From: Romboutsia maritimum
GTDB lineage: Bacteria; Bacillota; Clostridia; Peptostreptococcales; Peptostreptococcaceae
Length of the DNA: 64,000 nt
Direction of reading: 5' to 3'
NCBI RefSeq assembly: GCF_002251085.2
Contig: NZ_NOJZ02000001.1
Coordinates: 248,001 to 312,000, forward strand
The notes under the pieces are model-generated. The model saw only the letters and a program-made list of their open reading frames with translations, did not search any database and was not told where the DNA came from. Within the stretch, counting starts at the first letter, position 1. Each line of letters begins with the position of its first letter. Positions 53,598-62,223 of the stretch are shown here, piece after piece. The translations under genes and the position numbers were made by a program.

Positions 53598-55016
53598 TTA
53601 TGCTACTTTTTTATTATTTACTGTTTTTACTTTTTTTGCTTTAACAAAGAATATTATAGAAAGTAATAACGCTATTACAACACCTATTATATTAGAAATA
53701 TTAGCTGATAATCTAAATCCTTCTGGTGCTTGCATTATATAACTAAATATTACAACTGTCATAAATATAGCTGGTATTGTAGATATATAATGATTCTTAT
53801 TATTTTTAACTAGATATGATGACCCAGCCCATAACATTATCATTGCTAATGTTTGGTTTGCCCAAGAGAAATACTTCCATATTATAGTAAAATCTATAAA
53901 TGTAAGTGCTACACCTACTGCAAATAATGGTAGTGCTATGATAAATCTATTTTTTATCTTATCTTGATTAATATTAAATGCATCTGCTATTGTAAGTCTT
54001 GCACTTCTAAATGCTGTGTCTCCAGAAGTTATTGGACAAGCTACAACTCCAAGTACAGCTAATACTCCGCCTATAGGACCCATTAAACTATTTGTTATTG
54101 TATTTACTACTACTGTTGGTCCACCATTACCTATTATTACATCAAGTTGTGGTGTTCCACCGAAGAATGACATAGCAGCTGCAGCCCATACTAAAGCTAT
54201 TATTCCCTCTGCAACCATTGATCCATAGAATACTGGTCTTGCTTCTGCTTCATGCTCTACACATCTAGCCATAAGAGGTGATTGTGTAGCATGGAATCCA
54301 GATATTGCTCCACAAGCTATTGTTATAAATAAATATGGGAACATTGGTGTTCCTTTTGGATTTAAATTTTGTAAACTTATATTAGGTATATCATAACCTT
54401 TTAATACAAGTCCTCCACCAACTCCTACAGCCATTATTATAAGAGCTGCTCCAAATAGTGGATATATTTTTCCTATTAATTTATCAACCGGTAACACAGT
54501 GGCTAATATATAATATACTATTATAACCGCTACCCATATACTTGTGTTTACTCCAGTTAAAGTTTTTAAAAGTCCTGCTGGCCCTGTAACAAATACTACC
54601 CCAACTAAAACTAAAAGTATAACACTAAATACTCTCATTATATGTCTTGCAGTTTCCCCTAAATAAATACCTACTATTTCAGATGCTGAAGTTCCTTTAT
54701 TCTTCATTGATAAATATCCTGATAAGAAATCGTGAACTCCTCCTGCAAATATTGTTCCGAATACTATCCATAAAAATGCTGCTGGTCCAAATAAAGCTCC
54801 TTGTATAGCTCCAAATATCGGTCCTAGACCTGCTATATTTAAAAATTGAATTAAAAATATCTTTTTCCAATCCATTGGGACATAATCTACCCCATCTTGA
54901 TAAGCTAATGCTGGTGTTTGATTTTGATTGTTTATACCAAATGTTTTCTCAACAAACTTCCCATAGATAAAATAGCCTGCTATAAGTATTACTATTGCAC
55001 CTAAAAAACTAATCAT
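53598..55016 (-). CDS. cstA: CstA-family transporter (carbon starvation protein; probable pyruvate carrier)
   Basis: 472-aa CstA protein with ~12 membrane helices. Typical blocks: AYQDGVDYVPMDWKKIFLIQFLNIAGLGPIFGAIQGALFGPAAFLWIVFG, AGGVHDFLSGYLSMKNKGTS, GFHATQSPLMARCVEHEAEARPVFYGSMVAEG and PITSGDTAFRSARLTIAD. E. coli CstA and BtsT import pyruvate; this is the shorter type found with LytS/LytR in Gram-positives. Adjacent LytS-LytR genes and tandem palindromes in its leader suggest pyruvate-responsive control, as in BtsSR-btsT. RBS TAGGAGGG. Confidence 0.94.
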   Translation of the reverse strand: MISFLGAIVILIAGYFIYGKFVEKTFGINNQNQTPALAYQDGVDYVPMDWKKIFLIQFLNIAGLGPIFGAIQGALFGPAAFLWIVFGTIFAGGVHDFLSGYLSMKNKGTSASEIVGIYLGETARHIMRVFSVILLVLVGVVFVTGPAGLLKTLTGVNTSIWVAVIIVYYILATVLPVDKLIGKIYPLFGAALIIMAVGVGGGLVLKGYDIPNISLQNLNPKGTPMFPYLFITIACGAISGFHATQSPLMARCVEHEAEARPVFYGSMVAEGIIALVWAAAAMSFFGGTPQLDVIIGNGGPTVVVNTITNSLMGPIGGVLAVLGVVACPITSGDTAFRSARLTIADAFNINQDKIKNRFIIALPLFAVGVALTFIDFTIIWKYFSWANQTLAMIMLWAGSSYLVKNNKNHYISTIPAIFMTVVIFSYIMQAPEGFRLSANISNIIGVVIALLLSIIFFVKAKKVKTVNNKKVA

Positions 55017-55073
55017 ACTTTTCCCTCCTAAATTTAATTAACTATAATTCCAATAATAATTTCATATCGAAAG

Positions 55074-55110
55074 CAGGAAATTGATTTCCTGTTCAGGAAA
55101 CCACTTTCCT
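55074..55110 (-). promoter_or_regulatory. Tandem palindromic operator upstream of cstA
   Basis: Two 17-bp near-identical palindromes, CAGGAAATTGATTTCCT (55074-55090) and CAGGAAACCACTTTCCT (55094-55110), repeat with a 20-bp period, about two helical turns. They lie 58-94 bp before the cstA start, just upstream of a possible TTTCCT-16-TATTAT promoter. Direct repeats at two-turn spacing are the LytTR binding layout. Confidence 0.7.
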
Positions 55111-55196
55111 AATTTCTTTAATACTATAATACCTTTTTTAGGCAAAAAAAGTTTTTATTTTGTAATTAAATGCATTTTTTGGTACATAAAATGCAT

Positions 55197-55922
55197 TTAT
55201 AGATGCATAAGTTCCCTAAATTCTTTTATCTTACTTCTACTAACTGTAACTTCATATTCTCCATTTTTTAATTTTAAAATATATGTATTATTAAACCAAG
55301 GCACTATTTCCTCTATTTTGGTCAAATTCACAAGATATGATCTATGACATTTAAAGAAAACTTTACTATTTATAAGTTTTTCAACTTCTGATATACTTTC
55401 TCTTAAAATAAACTTATCTTTATCAGTATAAACATATGTATATCTTTCTTGTGCCTGGCAATAATAAATATCTTCAACGTTTACTACACATATTTTATTA
55501 CCTTTCCAAAGACTTATTTTATTTTGTATTTCAGTTATTTTTTTTACATCTTTATTATTATCATCTTTTGTTGATTCTAATTTTTTTAGCATCGATACTA
55601 TTCTCTCTTCTGAATAAGGTTTTAGTATATAATCAAATATATCTAATGAAAATGCATCTACTGCATAACTTTCATAAGCTGTTATAAATACTATTTTAGG
55701 TTTTTTCTTAAATTGATTTATAGTTTTTGCCAATAACATTCCATCTAATTTTGGTATATTTATATCCATAAAAATAACATCTACTTTGCTCCCTTGTATA
55801 AACTCAAGTACATCTAAACCATTAGAAAATTCATTTATTATTTCAATATTACTATTATTTTCTATAAAATACCTCAGTTCCTTTCTAGCTGGATACTCAT
55901 CTTCTACTATAATTGCATTCAT
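55197..55922 (-). CDS. lytR: LytTR-family response regulator
   Basis: 241-aa regulator: receiver domain with phospho-acceptor Asp53 (VIFMDINIPKLDG), acidic pair EDE near residue 7-9 and a T/K pair, followed by a LytTR DNA-binding domain (NKICVVNVEDIYYCQAQERYTYVYTD...RESISEVEKLINSKVFFKCHRSYLVNLTKIEEIVPWFNNTYILKLKNGEYEVTVSRSKIKEFRELM). The ATG at 55922 follows AGGGGGTAAAAAG. Starts 4 bp after the kinase stop. Likely target: cstA, 180 bp downstream. Confidence 0.94.
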   Translation of the reverse strand: MNAIIVEDEYPARKELRYFIENNSNIEIINEFSNGLDVLEFIQGSKVDVIFMDINIPKLDGMLLAKTINQFKKKPKIVFITAYESYAVDAFSLDIFDYILKPYSEERIVSMLKKLESTKDDNNKDVKKITEIQNKISLWKGNKICVVNVEDIYYCQAQERYTYVYTDKDKFILRESISEVEKLINSKVFFKCHRSYLVNLTKIEEIVPWFNNTYILKLKNGEYEVTVSRSKIKEFRELMHL

Positions 55923-55926
55923 CTTT

Positions 55927-57117
55927 TTACCCCCTAACATCAAACTCTATTGCTGTACCTTTACTTAATTTTTTTATTTTTAAACCATCTTCATAAAATA
56001 ACTTAAGTCTTAAATGGACATTATATAGTCCTATTTTATTTTGTGGCATTTTATCATTATATAAATCATCTATTATTTTTTGATTTATACCTATCCCATC
56101 ATCTATTACAGATATTCTTACCTTATCGTTAATTTTCTTTATTGATATTTTAACACAACCTTTTTCTTCTCCTTCTAAAATGCCATGAATAACTGCATTC
56201 TCAACTAATGGTTGTATAATTAAACTCGGTATTTTTATATCAATATCATCTATATCATATTCTATATTTAATAAATCCCCAAATCTAGCCTTTACTATTT
56301 CAACATAAGACTTAACCTGATTTATTTCTTTTTCTATGCTTATTAGATTTTCATTAGACTCTAAATTATGTCTTAAATATGTAGATAAATTTATAATGAG
56401 TTTCCTTGCTTTATTTGGGTCAAACCTTATAAATGAAGCTATAGTATTTAATGAATTAAATAAAAAGTGCGGATTAATTTGTCTTTGCAGCGCTCTTATT
56501 TCAGCTTTATTTCTAGCTTCTATTTCTCTCTTGTCCTTTTCTATACCTTCCACAATCGATACTACAAAGCCTATTGCTATTTGTCCTGAAAGTAGAGGCA
56601 TATATATAGTCTGAATTATATCTAAGGCCATTGTATGAGGTTTTGACATAAAATATATAAGTAACATAGTAAAACTTTCAGAAATCATACCTACTATTAT
56701 TCCATATAATTCTATGTATCCTTTTTTTATTTTTCCATGTAAAAAGCCTGATAATATACCTGCTAATATACTTGATAAAAAACAAGGTATAGAAGTTATC
56801 CCTCCTATATCAATTAAATATCTATGTACTCCTGCTAAAATTCCTGCTGGTATACTTACTATTGGTCCAAATAAAATTCCACTTGAAACAATAGCTATTA
56901 CTCTCGTATTTACAATTGAACCCATGTATACAATTCCATTATATGTACCAAATATAGCTAAAAAAGTAAATATTAAAGATATTATTATTAAATCTTCTAT
57001 TTCATATTTATCTTTTTCAAAAATTTTCTTAAAAGCCTTCAATTTACTTATTAATAAAAATAAAACTACTAATAGACTTGCCTTCTCTAGAAGCGCTATT
57101 AATATAGACCCTTTCAT
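55927..57117 (-). CDS. lytS: LytS-family sensor histidine kinase (5TM-LytS receptor)
   Basis: 396-aa kinase. N-terminal five- to six-helix LytS receptor (FTFLAIFGTYNGIVYMGSIVNTRVIAIVSSGILFGPIVSIPAGILAGVHRYLIDIGG, the NxR...G...G..AG..RY signature) runs to ~190, then a short linker, the His_kinase box QINPHFLFNSLNTIASFIRF with His217, and the ATPase domain (LVENAVIHGI; VIDDGIGI). It lacks the ~150-residue GAF domain usual in LytS/BtsS. Follows trpS after a terminator. Confidence 0.93.
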   Translation of the reverse strand: MKGSILIALLEKASLLVVLFLLISKLKAFKKIFEKDKYEIEDLIIISLIFTFLAIFGTYNGIVYMGSIVNTRVIAIVSSGILFGPIVSIPAGILAGVHRYLIDIGGITSIPCFLSSILAGILSGFLHGKIKKGYIELYGIIVGMISESFTMLLIYFMSKPHTMALDIIQTIYMPLLSGQIAIGFVVSIVEGIEKDKREIEARNKAEIRALQRQINPHFLFNSLNTIASFIRFDPNKARKLIINLSTYLRHNLESNENLISIEKEINQVKSYVEIVKARFGDLLNIEYDIDDIDIKIPSLIIQPLVENAVIHGILEGEEKGCVKISIKKINDKVRISVIDDGIGINQKIIDDLYNDKMPQNKIGLYNVHLRLKLFYEDGLKIKKLSKGTAIEFDVRG

Positions 57118-57132
57118 AATTTTCTCCTTTAT

Positions 57133-57169
57133 AAAAGGCCTATAACTATATAAATATTAATTATAGGCC
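57133..57169 (-). terminator. Terminator of mtnN-trpS
   Basis: Nine-bp perfect stem GGCCTATAA / TTATAGGCC (57137-57145 with 57161-57169), 15-nt loop, UUUUAU tail on the minus strand; lies 14-50 bp after trpS. Confidence 0.75.
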
Positions 57170-57182
57170 CTTGTTTATATTT

Positions 57183-58187
57183 TTATAAAAACTTTCTTTC
57201 TATTAATCCAACTTTTTTATAAACTTTTCTAAGCGTCTTTCTAGCTTGTTTTTCAGCTTTACTCGCACCTATAGCATATACATTTTCTAAATAATCTTTA
57301 TTATTAAGAAGATCAACATATTTTTCTCTTATAGGTCTTAAACTCTCTGCAACTACTTCTGCTACATCTTCTTTAAATATCCCATAACCTTTACCTTCAT
57401 ACATTGCAACTAAATCTTCTATTTTTTTATTATCTAATTGAGAATATATTTCTAATAAATTTTTAATTCCAACTTGTTCATCATTATATGCTACAATACC
57501 TAAAGAATCAGTTACACTTCTTTTTATCTTTCTTCTTATAGTATCTGCATCATCTGCTAAGAGGATATATCCATTTTCATTTGAATCTGATTTACTCATT
57601 TTCTTAGTAGGTTCTTGTAAACTCATTACTCTTCCTACTTCCTTTGGTATATATCCCTCTGGTATATTAAATGTAGGTGAATATCTATTATTAAATCTAT
57701 TAGCTAAATCACGAGCTAACTCTAAATGTTGTTTTTGATCTTCCCCAACTGGTACTAAATCAGTTTGATATAAAAGTATATCAGCTGCCATTAATACTGG
57801 ATAAGTGAATAAACCTGCATTTAAATTTGCTTCACTTTTTTGAGATTTATCTTTAAATTGAGTCATTCTACTTAACTCACCCATATAAGTCATTGTATTT
57901 AATATCCACATAAGTTCTGTATGTGCACTTACATGTGATTGTATAAATATAGTATTTTTCTCTGGATCTAGTCCACAAGCTAAATATTGAGCAAGCAATT
58001 CCATAGTATTAGATCTTAAATTTTTAGCTTCTTGAGGTACTGTTATTGCATGTAAATCTACAACACTGTAATAGCAGTCATATTCATCTTGAAGTTTCGT
58101 CCAGTTTTTTATTGCACCTAAATAATTTCCTAGAGTCATCTTTCCTGATGGTTGAGCCCCACTGAATATTACTTTTTTATCACTCAT
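57183..58187 (-). CDS. trpS: Tryptophan-tRNA ligase
   Basis: 334-aa class I synthetase. Nucleotide motif SGAQPSGKMTLGNYLGAIKNW (TxGN form of HIGH) and KMSKSD in PTKKMSKSDSNENG; TYPVLMAADILLYQ and VGEDQKQHLELARDLANRFN are typical. The ATG at 58187 has GGGAGG 7 nt upstream; the frame's upstream TTG lies in the RBS. It follows mtnN by 16 bp behind a T-box leader with a Trp (UGG) specifier, so tRNA-Trp charging controls it. Confidence 0.97.
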   Translation of the reverse strand: MSDKKVIFSGAQPSGKMTLGNYLGAIKNWTKLQDEYDCYYSVVDLHAITVPQEAKNLRSNTMELLAQYLACGLDPEKNTIFIQSHVSAHTELMWILNTMTYMGELSRMTQFKDKSQKSEANLNAGLFTYPVLMAADILLYQTDLVPVGEDQKQHLELARDLANRFNNRYSPTFNIPEGYIPKEVGRVMSLQEPTKKMSKSDSNENGYILLADDADTIRRKIKRSVTDSLGIVAYNDEQVGIKNLLEIYSQLDNKKIEDLVAMYEGKGYGIFKEDVAEVVAESLRPIREKYVDLLNNKDYLENVYAIGASKAEKQARKTLRKVYKKVGLIERKFL

Positions 58188-58203
58188 CTTTATACCTCCC
58201 AAA

Positions 58204-58902
58204 TTATATTGCTTTTAACATTTTTAATACTATATCTTTAGAATTATGAGCTGCATCTACAACAAATTCTTCATACGTAACATCTGCACTTCCATCTGCT
58301 TTGTCCGACATAGCTCTTATTATTACAAAAGGAACATTGTTTAAAGAACATACATGTGCTATAGATGCCCCTTCCATCTCTCCACAATAAGCATTAAATT
58401 CATTAGCTAATTCATCTTTTAATTCTTTAGAACTTATGAATTTATCTCCTGTTACTACTCTTCCTTTTAAAACTTTATGATTTTTAACTTCCTCTACAGA
58501 TGATTGATATGCTGCATTTATAAGCCTTTCATCTGCTGTAAATATTGAACTTTCCATTCTAGGTATCATTCCTTTTTTATATCCAAAAACAGTAGCATCT
58601 ACATCATATTGAATTGCATCAGTTGATATTACTATATCTTGTACATCTAACTCTGAATTTATAGCACCTGCTACCCCTGTATTTACAACAGCCTCTACTT
58701 TAAATTCACTTATTAAAATTTGAGCACATAATGCTGAATTTACTTTTCCTATTCCGCATCTTACCAATACTACATCTCTACCTTCTATTTTACCTTCATA
58801 AAATTTCAAGCTTGCTTTTTCTAATGTATTTTTAACATTCATTAACTCAACTAATATATCTACCTCTTCGTCCATTGCTCCTATTATACCTATTCTATTC
58901 AT
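58204..58902 (-). CDS. mtnN: 5'-methylthioadenosine/S-adenosylhomocysteine nucleosidase
   Basis: 232-aa MTA/SAH nucleosidase (Pfs) that removes adenine from MTA and SAH, part of methyl-cycle recycling and AI-2 formation. Blocks: NRIGIIGAMDEEVDILVE, VNTGVAGAINSELDVQDIVIS, GEMEGASIAHVC and IRAMSDKADGSADVTYEEF with the catalytic Glu and Asp. The ATG at 58902 follows GGAGGAACTA. Unusually, it is the first gene behind a tRNA-Trp T-box and ahead of trpS. No luxS is nearby. Confidence 0.96.
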   Translation of the reverse strand: MNRIGIIGAMDEEVDILVELMNVKNTLEKASLKFYEGKIEGRDVVLVRCGIGKVNSALCAQILISEFKVEAVVNTGVAGAINSELDVQDIVISTDAIQYDVDATVFGYKKGMIPRMESSIFTADERLINAAYQSSVEEVKNHKVLKGRVVTGDKFISSKELKDELANEFNAYCGEMEGASIAHVCSLNNVPFVIIRAMSDKADGSADVTYEEFVVDAAHNSKDIVLKMLKAI

Positions 58903-58947
58903 TAGTTCCTCCTTAGTTTTTAGTGTTTTACACACTTTTTATGATAA

Positions 58948-59225
58948 TTAAAAAATCCGCCCTAAATTAATAGGACGGATATATTTTCCGCGGTACCACC
59001 TAAATTATATACACAAAATTTCAAATGCATATCTCTTAATATCTGCTATAACGTGCAGTCACGATTATGGATACTTTATAATATTTTATCAATTATATTT
59101 CCCCTTATTCCTCTAAGGTCCATTCACTAAATCATTTCTTGTTAAGATCTCAGCATCCTTAACTCTCTGTATTGAATATACATTTAGCTACTATTCCTTT
59201 TCATAGGATTAATATATTCTTTTTT
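58948..59225 (-). promoter_or_regulatory. T-box leader, tRNA-Trp type
   Basis: The leader contains the T-box core AGGUGGUACCGCGG (58988-59001), a stem I with AGAGAG motif, and the specifier context GUGAA-UGG-ACCUUAGAG with UGG, a Trp codon, at 59120-59122. A terminator (AUCCGUCCU/AGGGCGGAU, 58955-58980, with one G-U) with U6 tail follows. Uncharged tRNA-Trp should favour the antiterminator and expression of mtnN-trpS. The T-box UGGU places U opposite the discriminator base, compatible with A73 or, by wobble, G73. Confidence 0.92.
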
Positions 59226-59230
59226 ATTTT

Positions 59231-59259
59231 ATAATATGACTTACAATAAAAATTGTCAA
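59231..59259 (-). promoter_or_regulatory. Sigma-A promoter of the T-box-mtnN-trpS operon
   Basis: Minus strand TTGACA (59254-59259), 17 bp, TATTAT (59231-59236): consensus -35, near-consensus -10, immediately ahead of the T-box leader. Confidence 0.82.
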
Positions 59260-59287
59260 CCCACTTAATTTAAAAGTTTATATTTTC

Positions 59288-59731
59288 CTAAGATTTATTT
59301 TTATTTAAAATCGCATATATAAAAATATTAAGTATTTGTATAATTAATGCTACTATAAAAAATATTATAAAATAATAATATGATATTCTCTCAATAAAAT
59401 AGTTATTATTTATAACTATGTAAATTAAAAAACTTATTATTGAAGCTATTAACACTTGAGCTTTATAAAATTTACTTTTGCCCTTTTTTATAGTATATAT
59501 TAAAATCATAAAAAACAATATGCATAATGATATAAATACAATATTCATAATCTGTATATTTTGTGCTGAAAATATTCCATTTGCAAATTGATATTTTCTA
59601 TAATATACATGATGCATAACACCTGCTTTTTTCTTTGTCAAATATTCAATTACAAATCCACTTAATAATGCTATTAGCTGAATTATACATGTTATTATAT
59701 AAAGTATTTTAAAAAAAATTTTATCTTTCAT
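59288..59731 (-). CDS. Four-helix membrane protein of unknown function
   Basis: 147-aa protein with four predicted transmembrane segments (ILYIITCIIQLIALLSGFVIEYL, IMNIVFISLCILFFMILIYTI, VLIASIISFLIYIVI, YYFIIFFIVALIIQILNIFIYAIL) and a short extracytoplasmic loop MHHVYYRKYQFANGIFSAQNIQ between helices 1 and 2. I do not recognise the family. It starts 8 bp after the rhodanese lipoprotein gene, so the two are in one operon and may work together at the membrane. Confidence 0.72.
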   Translation of the reverse strand: MKDKIFFKILYIITCIIQLIALLSGFVIEYLTKKKAGVMHHVYYRKYQFANGIFSAQNIQIMNIVFISLCILFFMILIYTIKKGKSKFYKAQVLIASIISFLIYIVINNNYFIERISYYYFIIFFIVALIIQILNIFIYAILNKNKS

Positions 59732-59739
59732 ATCAACTC

Positions 59740-61107
59740 CTATTTAGGTTCCCCTGTTTCAGTAGGATTAGAAGCATCATTACTCCATCCTATCCATCCA
59801 TCACTATATAAAGATGTATTTTTTAGTCCCATTACATTTGCATAAGTTAAAACTTCTGCAGCTCTCCATCCACTTCCACACATAAATGTAAGATGTTTGT
59901 TAGTATCTATTCCTGCTTTTTTCCATAAAGCCTTTATTTCATCTGCATTTCTCATAGTATTATCTATATTACGATAATCCTCTAAAGTAGTAGCACTTGT
60001 ACCTGCATATCCATAAACTGCTCCTGGTATACGTCCTTTTTTATTATGATAACTATATCCTGAAACTTTTCCTATATATTCATCCCATGTACGATTATCT
60101 ACTAACACAAATTTATCTTTATCTTTTAATTGTTCTTTAAGTTCTGGAATTGTATCTATTAAATCTGCGTTGCCTGGTATTGCTCCCTTAAATTCAGTTC
60201 CTGGAGTTTTTTTATTACTTTTTGTTTCTAACTCATAACCTGCAGCAACCCATGCATTATTTCCACCATTTAAAACTCTTACATCGTTAATTCCTATATA
60301 ACGAAGTACAGTAGCCACTCTGTAAGAAGCCATAGTATCTAATCCAGTAACTACAATAGTATCATCTTTAGTAAATCCATAATTTAGTGCAAATTTACTT
60401 AAATTTTCATCACTATCTAACATCCAAGCTGGTGGCGGTTCTATAGTATCTGTATTTATATGAACACTAGTAGGTACATGCCCTTTAGAATATGCTTCAC
60501 TTTCTTCTCCCCAACTAGCTTCTACAATTTTAATATTTTTTGAATTTTCAAACGTTGAAGGTTTACTTCCATCTAATATATTTTTTACAACTTTAGCCGG
60601 AACTAGCATTTCATGATTTTTATACTTCTCCATAGGTAAAGATTTATCTTTAGCCCAATCTTTTATATCATATATATATAAATTTTTATATCCTTTTTCA
60701 TCTAAATACGATGCTACTTTTTTCGCATCTTTTTTATTGGCATCATATAACACTATATTTTTATCTTTATCTATTTTTTTATTTTTTAAAGCATTATCTA
60801 AAGTTTCTTCTTTCTTTTCTGAATCTACATCTAACCAGTTTGCTGAGAAATCAACTGCTTTAGATATATGCCCTCCTCTTTTTTCATCATTTAATATCCA
60901 TCCATTATAAGAATCATTAATACGAGTATCAACTATTATCCAAGAATTATCATCTAATTTTGATTTTAAGTCTTCAGTAGAAATCTCTTTAGTTGTAACT
61001 TCTTTTGAAACTTGATTTTTAGTTTTTTCATTACTACATGCTACTAATCCTACCATGCCTAATATAAGCATAGAACTTATAGCAACTTTTTTGATTATTT
61101 TCTTCAC
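59740..61107 (-). CDS. Lipoprotein with three rhodanese-like domains (sulfurtransferase)
   Basis: 455-aa exported lipoprotein: signal peptide ending LGMVGLVAC, lipid Cys24. Three tandem rhodanese domains at ~40-165, ~170-295 and ~310-450. Only the third has a catalytic cysteine, C410, in FMCGSGWRAAEV; the corresponding loops of the first two (LYDANKKDA, VTGLDTMAS) lack one. Each keeps GH(I/V)P-like segments (GGHISKAV, KGHVPTSV, KGRIPGAV) and a GW/GG-W end. Probably thiosulfate or other sulfur-carrier sulfurtransferase on the cell surface. The start is GTG with GAAGG upstream. Confidence 0.88.
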   Translation of the reverse strand: MKKIIKKVAISSMLILGMVGLVACSNEKTKNQVSKEVTTKEISTEDLKSKLDDNSWIIVDTRINDSYNGWILNDEKRGGHISKAVDFSANWLDVDSEKKEETLDNALKNKKIDKDKNIVLYDANKKDAKKVASYLDEKGYKNLYIYDIKDWAKDKSLPMEKYKNHEMLVPAKVVKNILDGSKPSTFENSKNIKIVEASWGEESEAYSKGHVPTSVHINTDTIEPPPAWMLDSDENLSKFALNYGFTKDDTIVVTGLDTMASYRVATVLRYIGINDVRVLNGGNNAWVAAGYELETKSNKKTPGTEFKGAIPGNADLIDTIPELKEQLKDKDKFVLVDNRTWDEYIGKVSGYSYHNKKGRIPGAVYGYAGTSATTLEDYRNIDNTMRNADEIKALWKKAGIDTNKHLTFMCGSGWRAAEVLTYANVMGLKNTSLYSDGWIGWSNDASNPTETGEPK

Positions 61108-61214
61108 TGATGTACCTTCTTTCTATGTCTTTTAAAATTCAACTACATTTAAATAATTACGTATTCTATACTATATAATACTTGCACTTAAGTAAAATAT
61201 TATAGATAAAAAAT

Positions 61215-61240
61215 ATAATTAAATCTTTGTCTATAGATTT
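61215..61240 (-). terminator. Weak terminator after degV
   Basis: Six-bp stem AAATCT / AGATTT (61221-61226 with 61235-61240) followed by a U-rich run on the minus strand, 4 bp after the degV stop. Confidence 0.4.
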
Positions 61241-61243
61241 TAT

Positions 61244-62086
61244 TTATAGTACACTAACTAAAATGGCTCCTGATGATGTATATGTTCCCATTACTGAACC
61301 AACTTCACTTATTATAGTCTCTTTAAATTCATGTTGTTTTTCTATCATTTCTTTTATTTTAAGTGCTTTTTCTTTACAATTTGAATGTCCTATTGCTAAA
61401 GTTTTATCTTTTGAATCATTCACATTTAAATTTATATATTCAATCAACTTTTTAAGACTATTTCCTTCTCCCCTAGCCTTATCTACAGGTTTAACTATTC
61501 CATCTGCTACTTGAATTATAACTTTAAAATTCAATGAATTTATAATTTTTCCTGCTAATGGCTTTACTCTACCTCCTTTTATTGCATTTTCTAATGTTTC
61601 TAGTGTTCCGTAAAACATAACTTCATTCTTTATTTTCTCTATAATTGATACTATTTCATCTATAGACTTACCTTCTTGTATTAATTGTGCTGTTTTTATT
61701 ACTAAAAGTCCAAACCCTATAGAACCATTCATTGTATCTACTATTTGTATATTTTTATCTTTATATTCTTTTAAAAATATATTTTTTGCTAAAACTGCAC
61801 TTGAATAAGTTCCTGATAACTTAGAACTTAAAGTTAAAACTAAAACATTATCTTCATTACAATTGTATGATTCTATAAATTTATCAGGTGATGGACAAGA
61901 TGTTTTAGGCAATTCTTTTGAATTTGACATCATTTTATAAAAAGTTTCATTATCAATTTCCTCACCTGCAACAAAGCTTTCTTCCCCAAATTGAACATTA
62001 AGAGCTACAACCTCTATGTCATATTTTTGTAATATATCCTTTGATAAATCACAAGATCCATCTACTATCAATTTTATTTTATTCAT
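61244..62086 (-). CDS. degV: DegV-family fatty-acid-binding protein (FakB-like)
   Basis: 280-aa DegV: IKLIVDGSCDLSKDILQKYDIEVVALNVQFGEE, conserved TSCPSPDKFIESY, LSSKLSGTYSSAVLAK, MNGSIGFGLLVIKTAQL and GRVKPLAGKI. DegV/FakB proteins hold a fatty acid for phosphorylation by FakA, which is encoded at 22.1 kb. The ATG at 62086 has AGAGG ~10 nt upstream. It has a good promoter with a TetR-type palindrome at the transcription start, next to a divergent tetR gene, so TetR control is likely. Confidence 0.93.
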   Translation of the reverse strand: MNKIKLIVDGSCDLSKDILQKYDIEVVALNVQFGEESFVAGEEIDNETFYKMMSNSKELPKTSCPSPDKFIESYNCNEDNVLVLTLSSKLSGTYSSAVLAKNIFLKEYKDKNIQIVDTMNGSIGFGLLVIKTAQLIQEGKSIDEIVSIIEKIKNEVMFYGTLETLENAIKGGRVKPLAGKIINSLNFKVIIQVADGIVKPVDKARGEGNSLKKLIEYINLNVNDSKDKTLAIGHSNCKEKALKIKEMIEKQHEFKETIISEVGSVMGTYTSSGAILVSVL

Positions 62087-62123
62087 ATTAATAATTCCTC
62101 TCAAATTTTCATATATTATTTAA

Positions 62124-62142
62124 CGGTCGGTCGGTCGACCGA
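62124..62142 (-). promoter_or_regulatory. TetR-type operator in the degV 5' region
   Basis: CGGTCGGTCGGTCGACCGA: three CGGT units running into the perfect 12-bp palindrome TCGGTCGACCGA (62131-62142). Strikingly GC-rich in a sea of AT, it lies ~5-25 bp after the expected degV transcription start. Confidence 0.75.
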
Positions 62143-62153
62143 TAATTAATATT

Positions 62154-62182
62154 ATTTTATATTTATTAGCTTTGAAAGTCAA
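62154..62182 (-). promoter_or_regulatory. Sigma-A promoter of degV
   Basis: Minus strand TTGACT (62177-62182), 17 bp, TAAAAT (62154-62159), upstream of the CGGT operator. Confidence 0.7.
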
Positions 62183-62223
62183 TACATTAATCATCATATC
62201 AAATTCATAATATATGAGATTTG

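Noticed and set aside
56714-57145. Plus-strand open frame of 143 codons
   Set aside because: Antisense to the membrane domain of lytS; hydrophobic genes give long reverse frames. No family resemblance.
62121-62141. CGGTCGGTCGGT read as a simple tandem microsatellite
   Set aside because: It ends in a perfect 12-bp palindrome exactly downstream of the degV promoter next to tetR; operator explanation is better.
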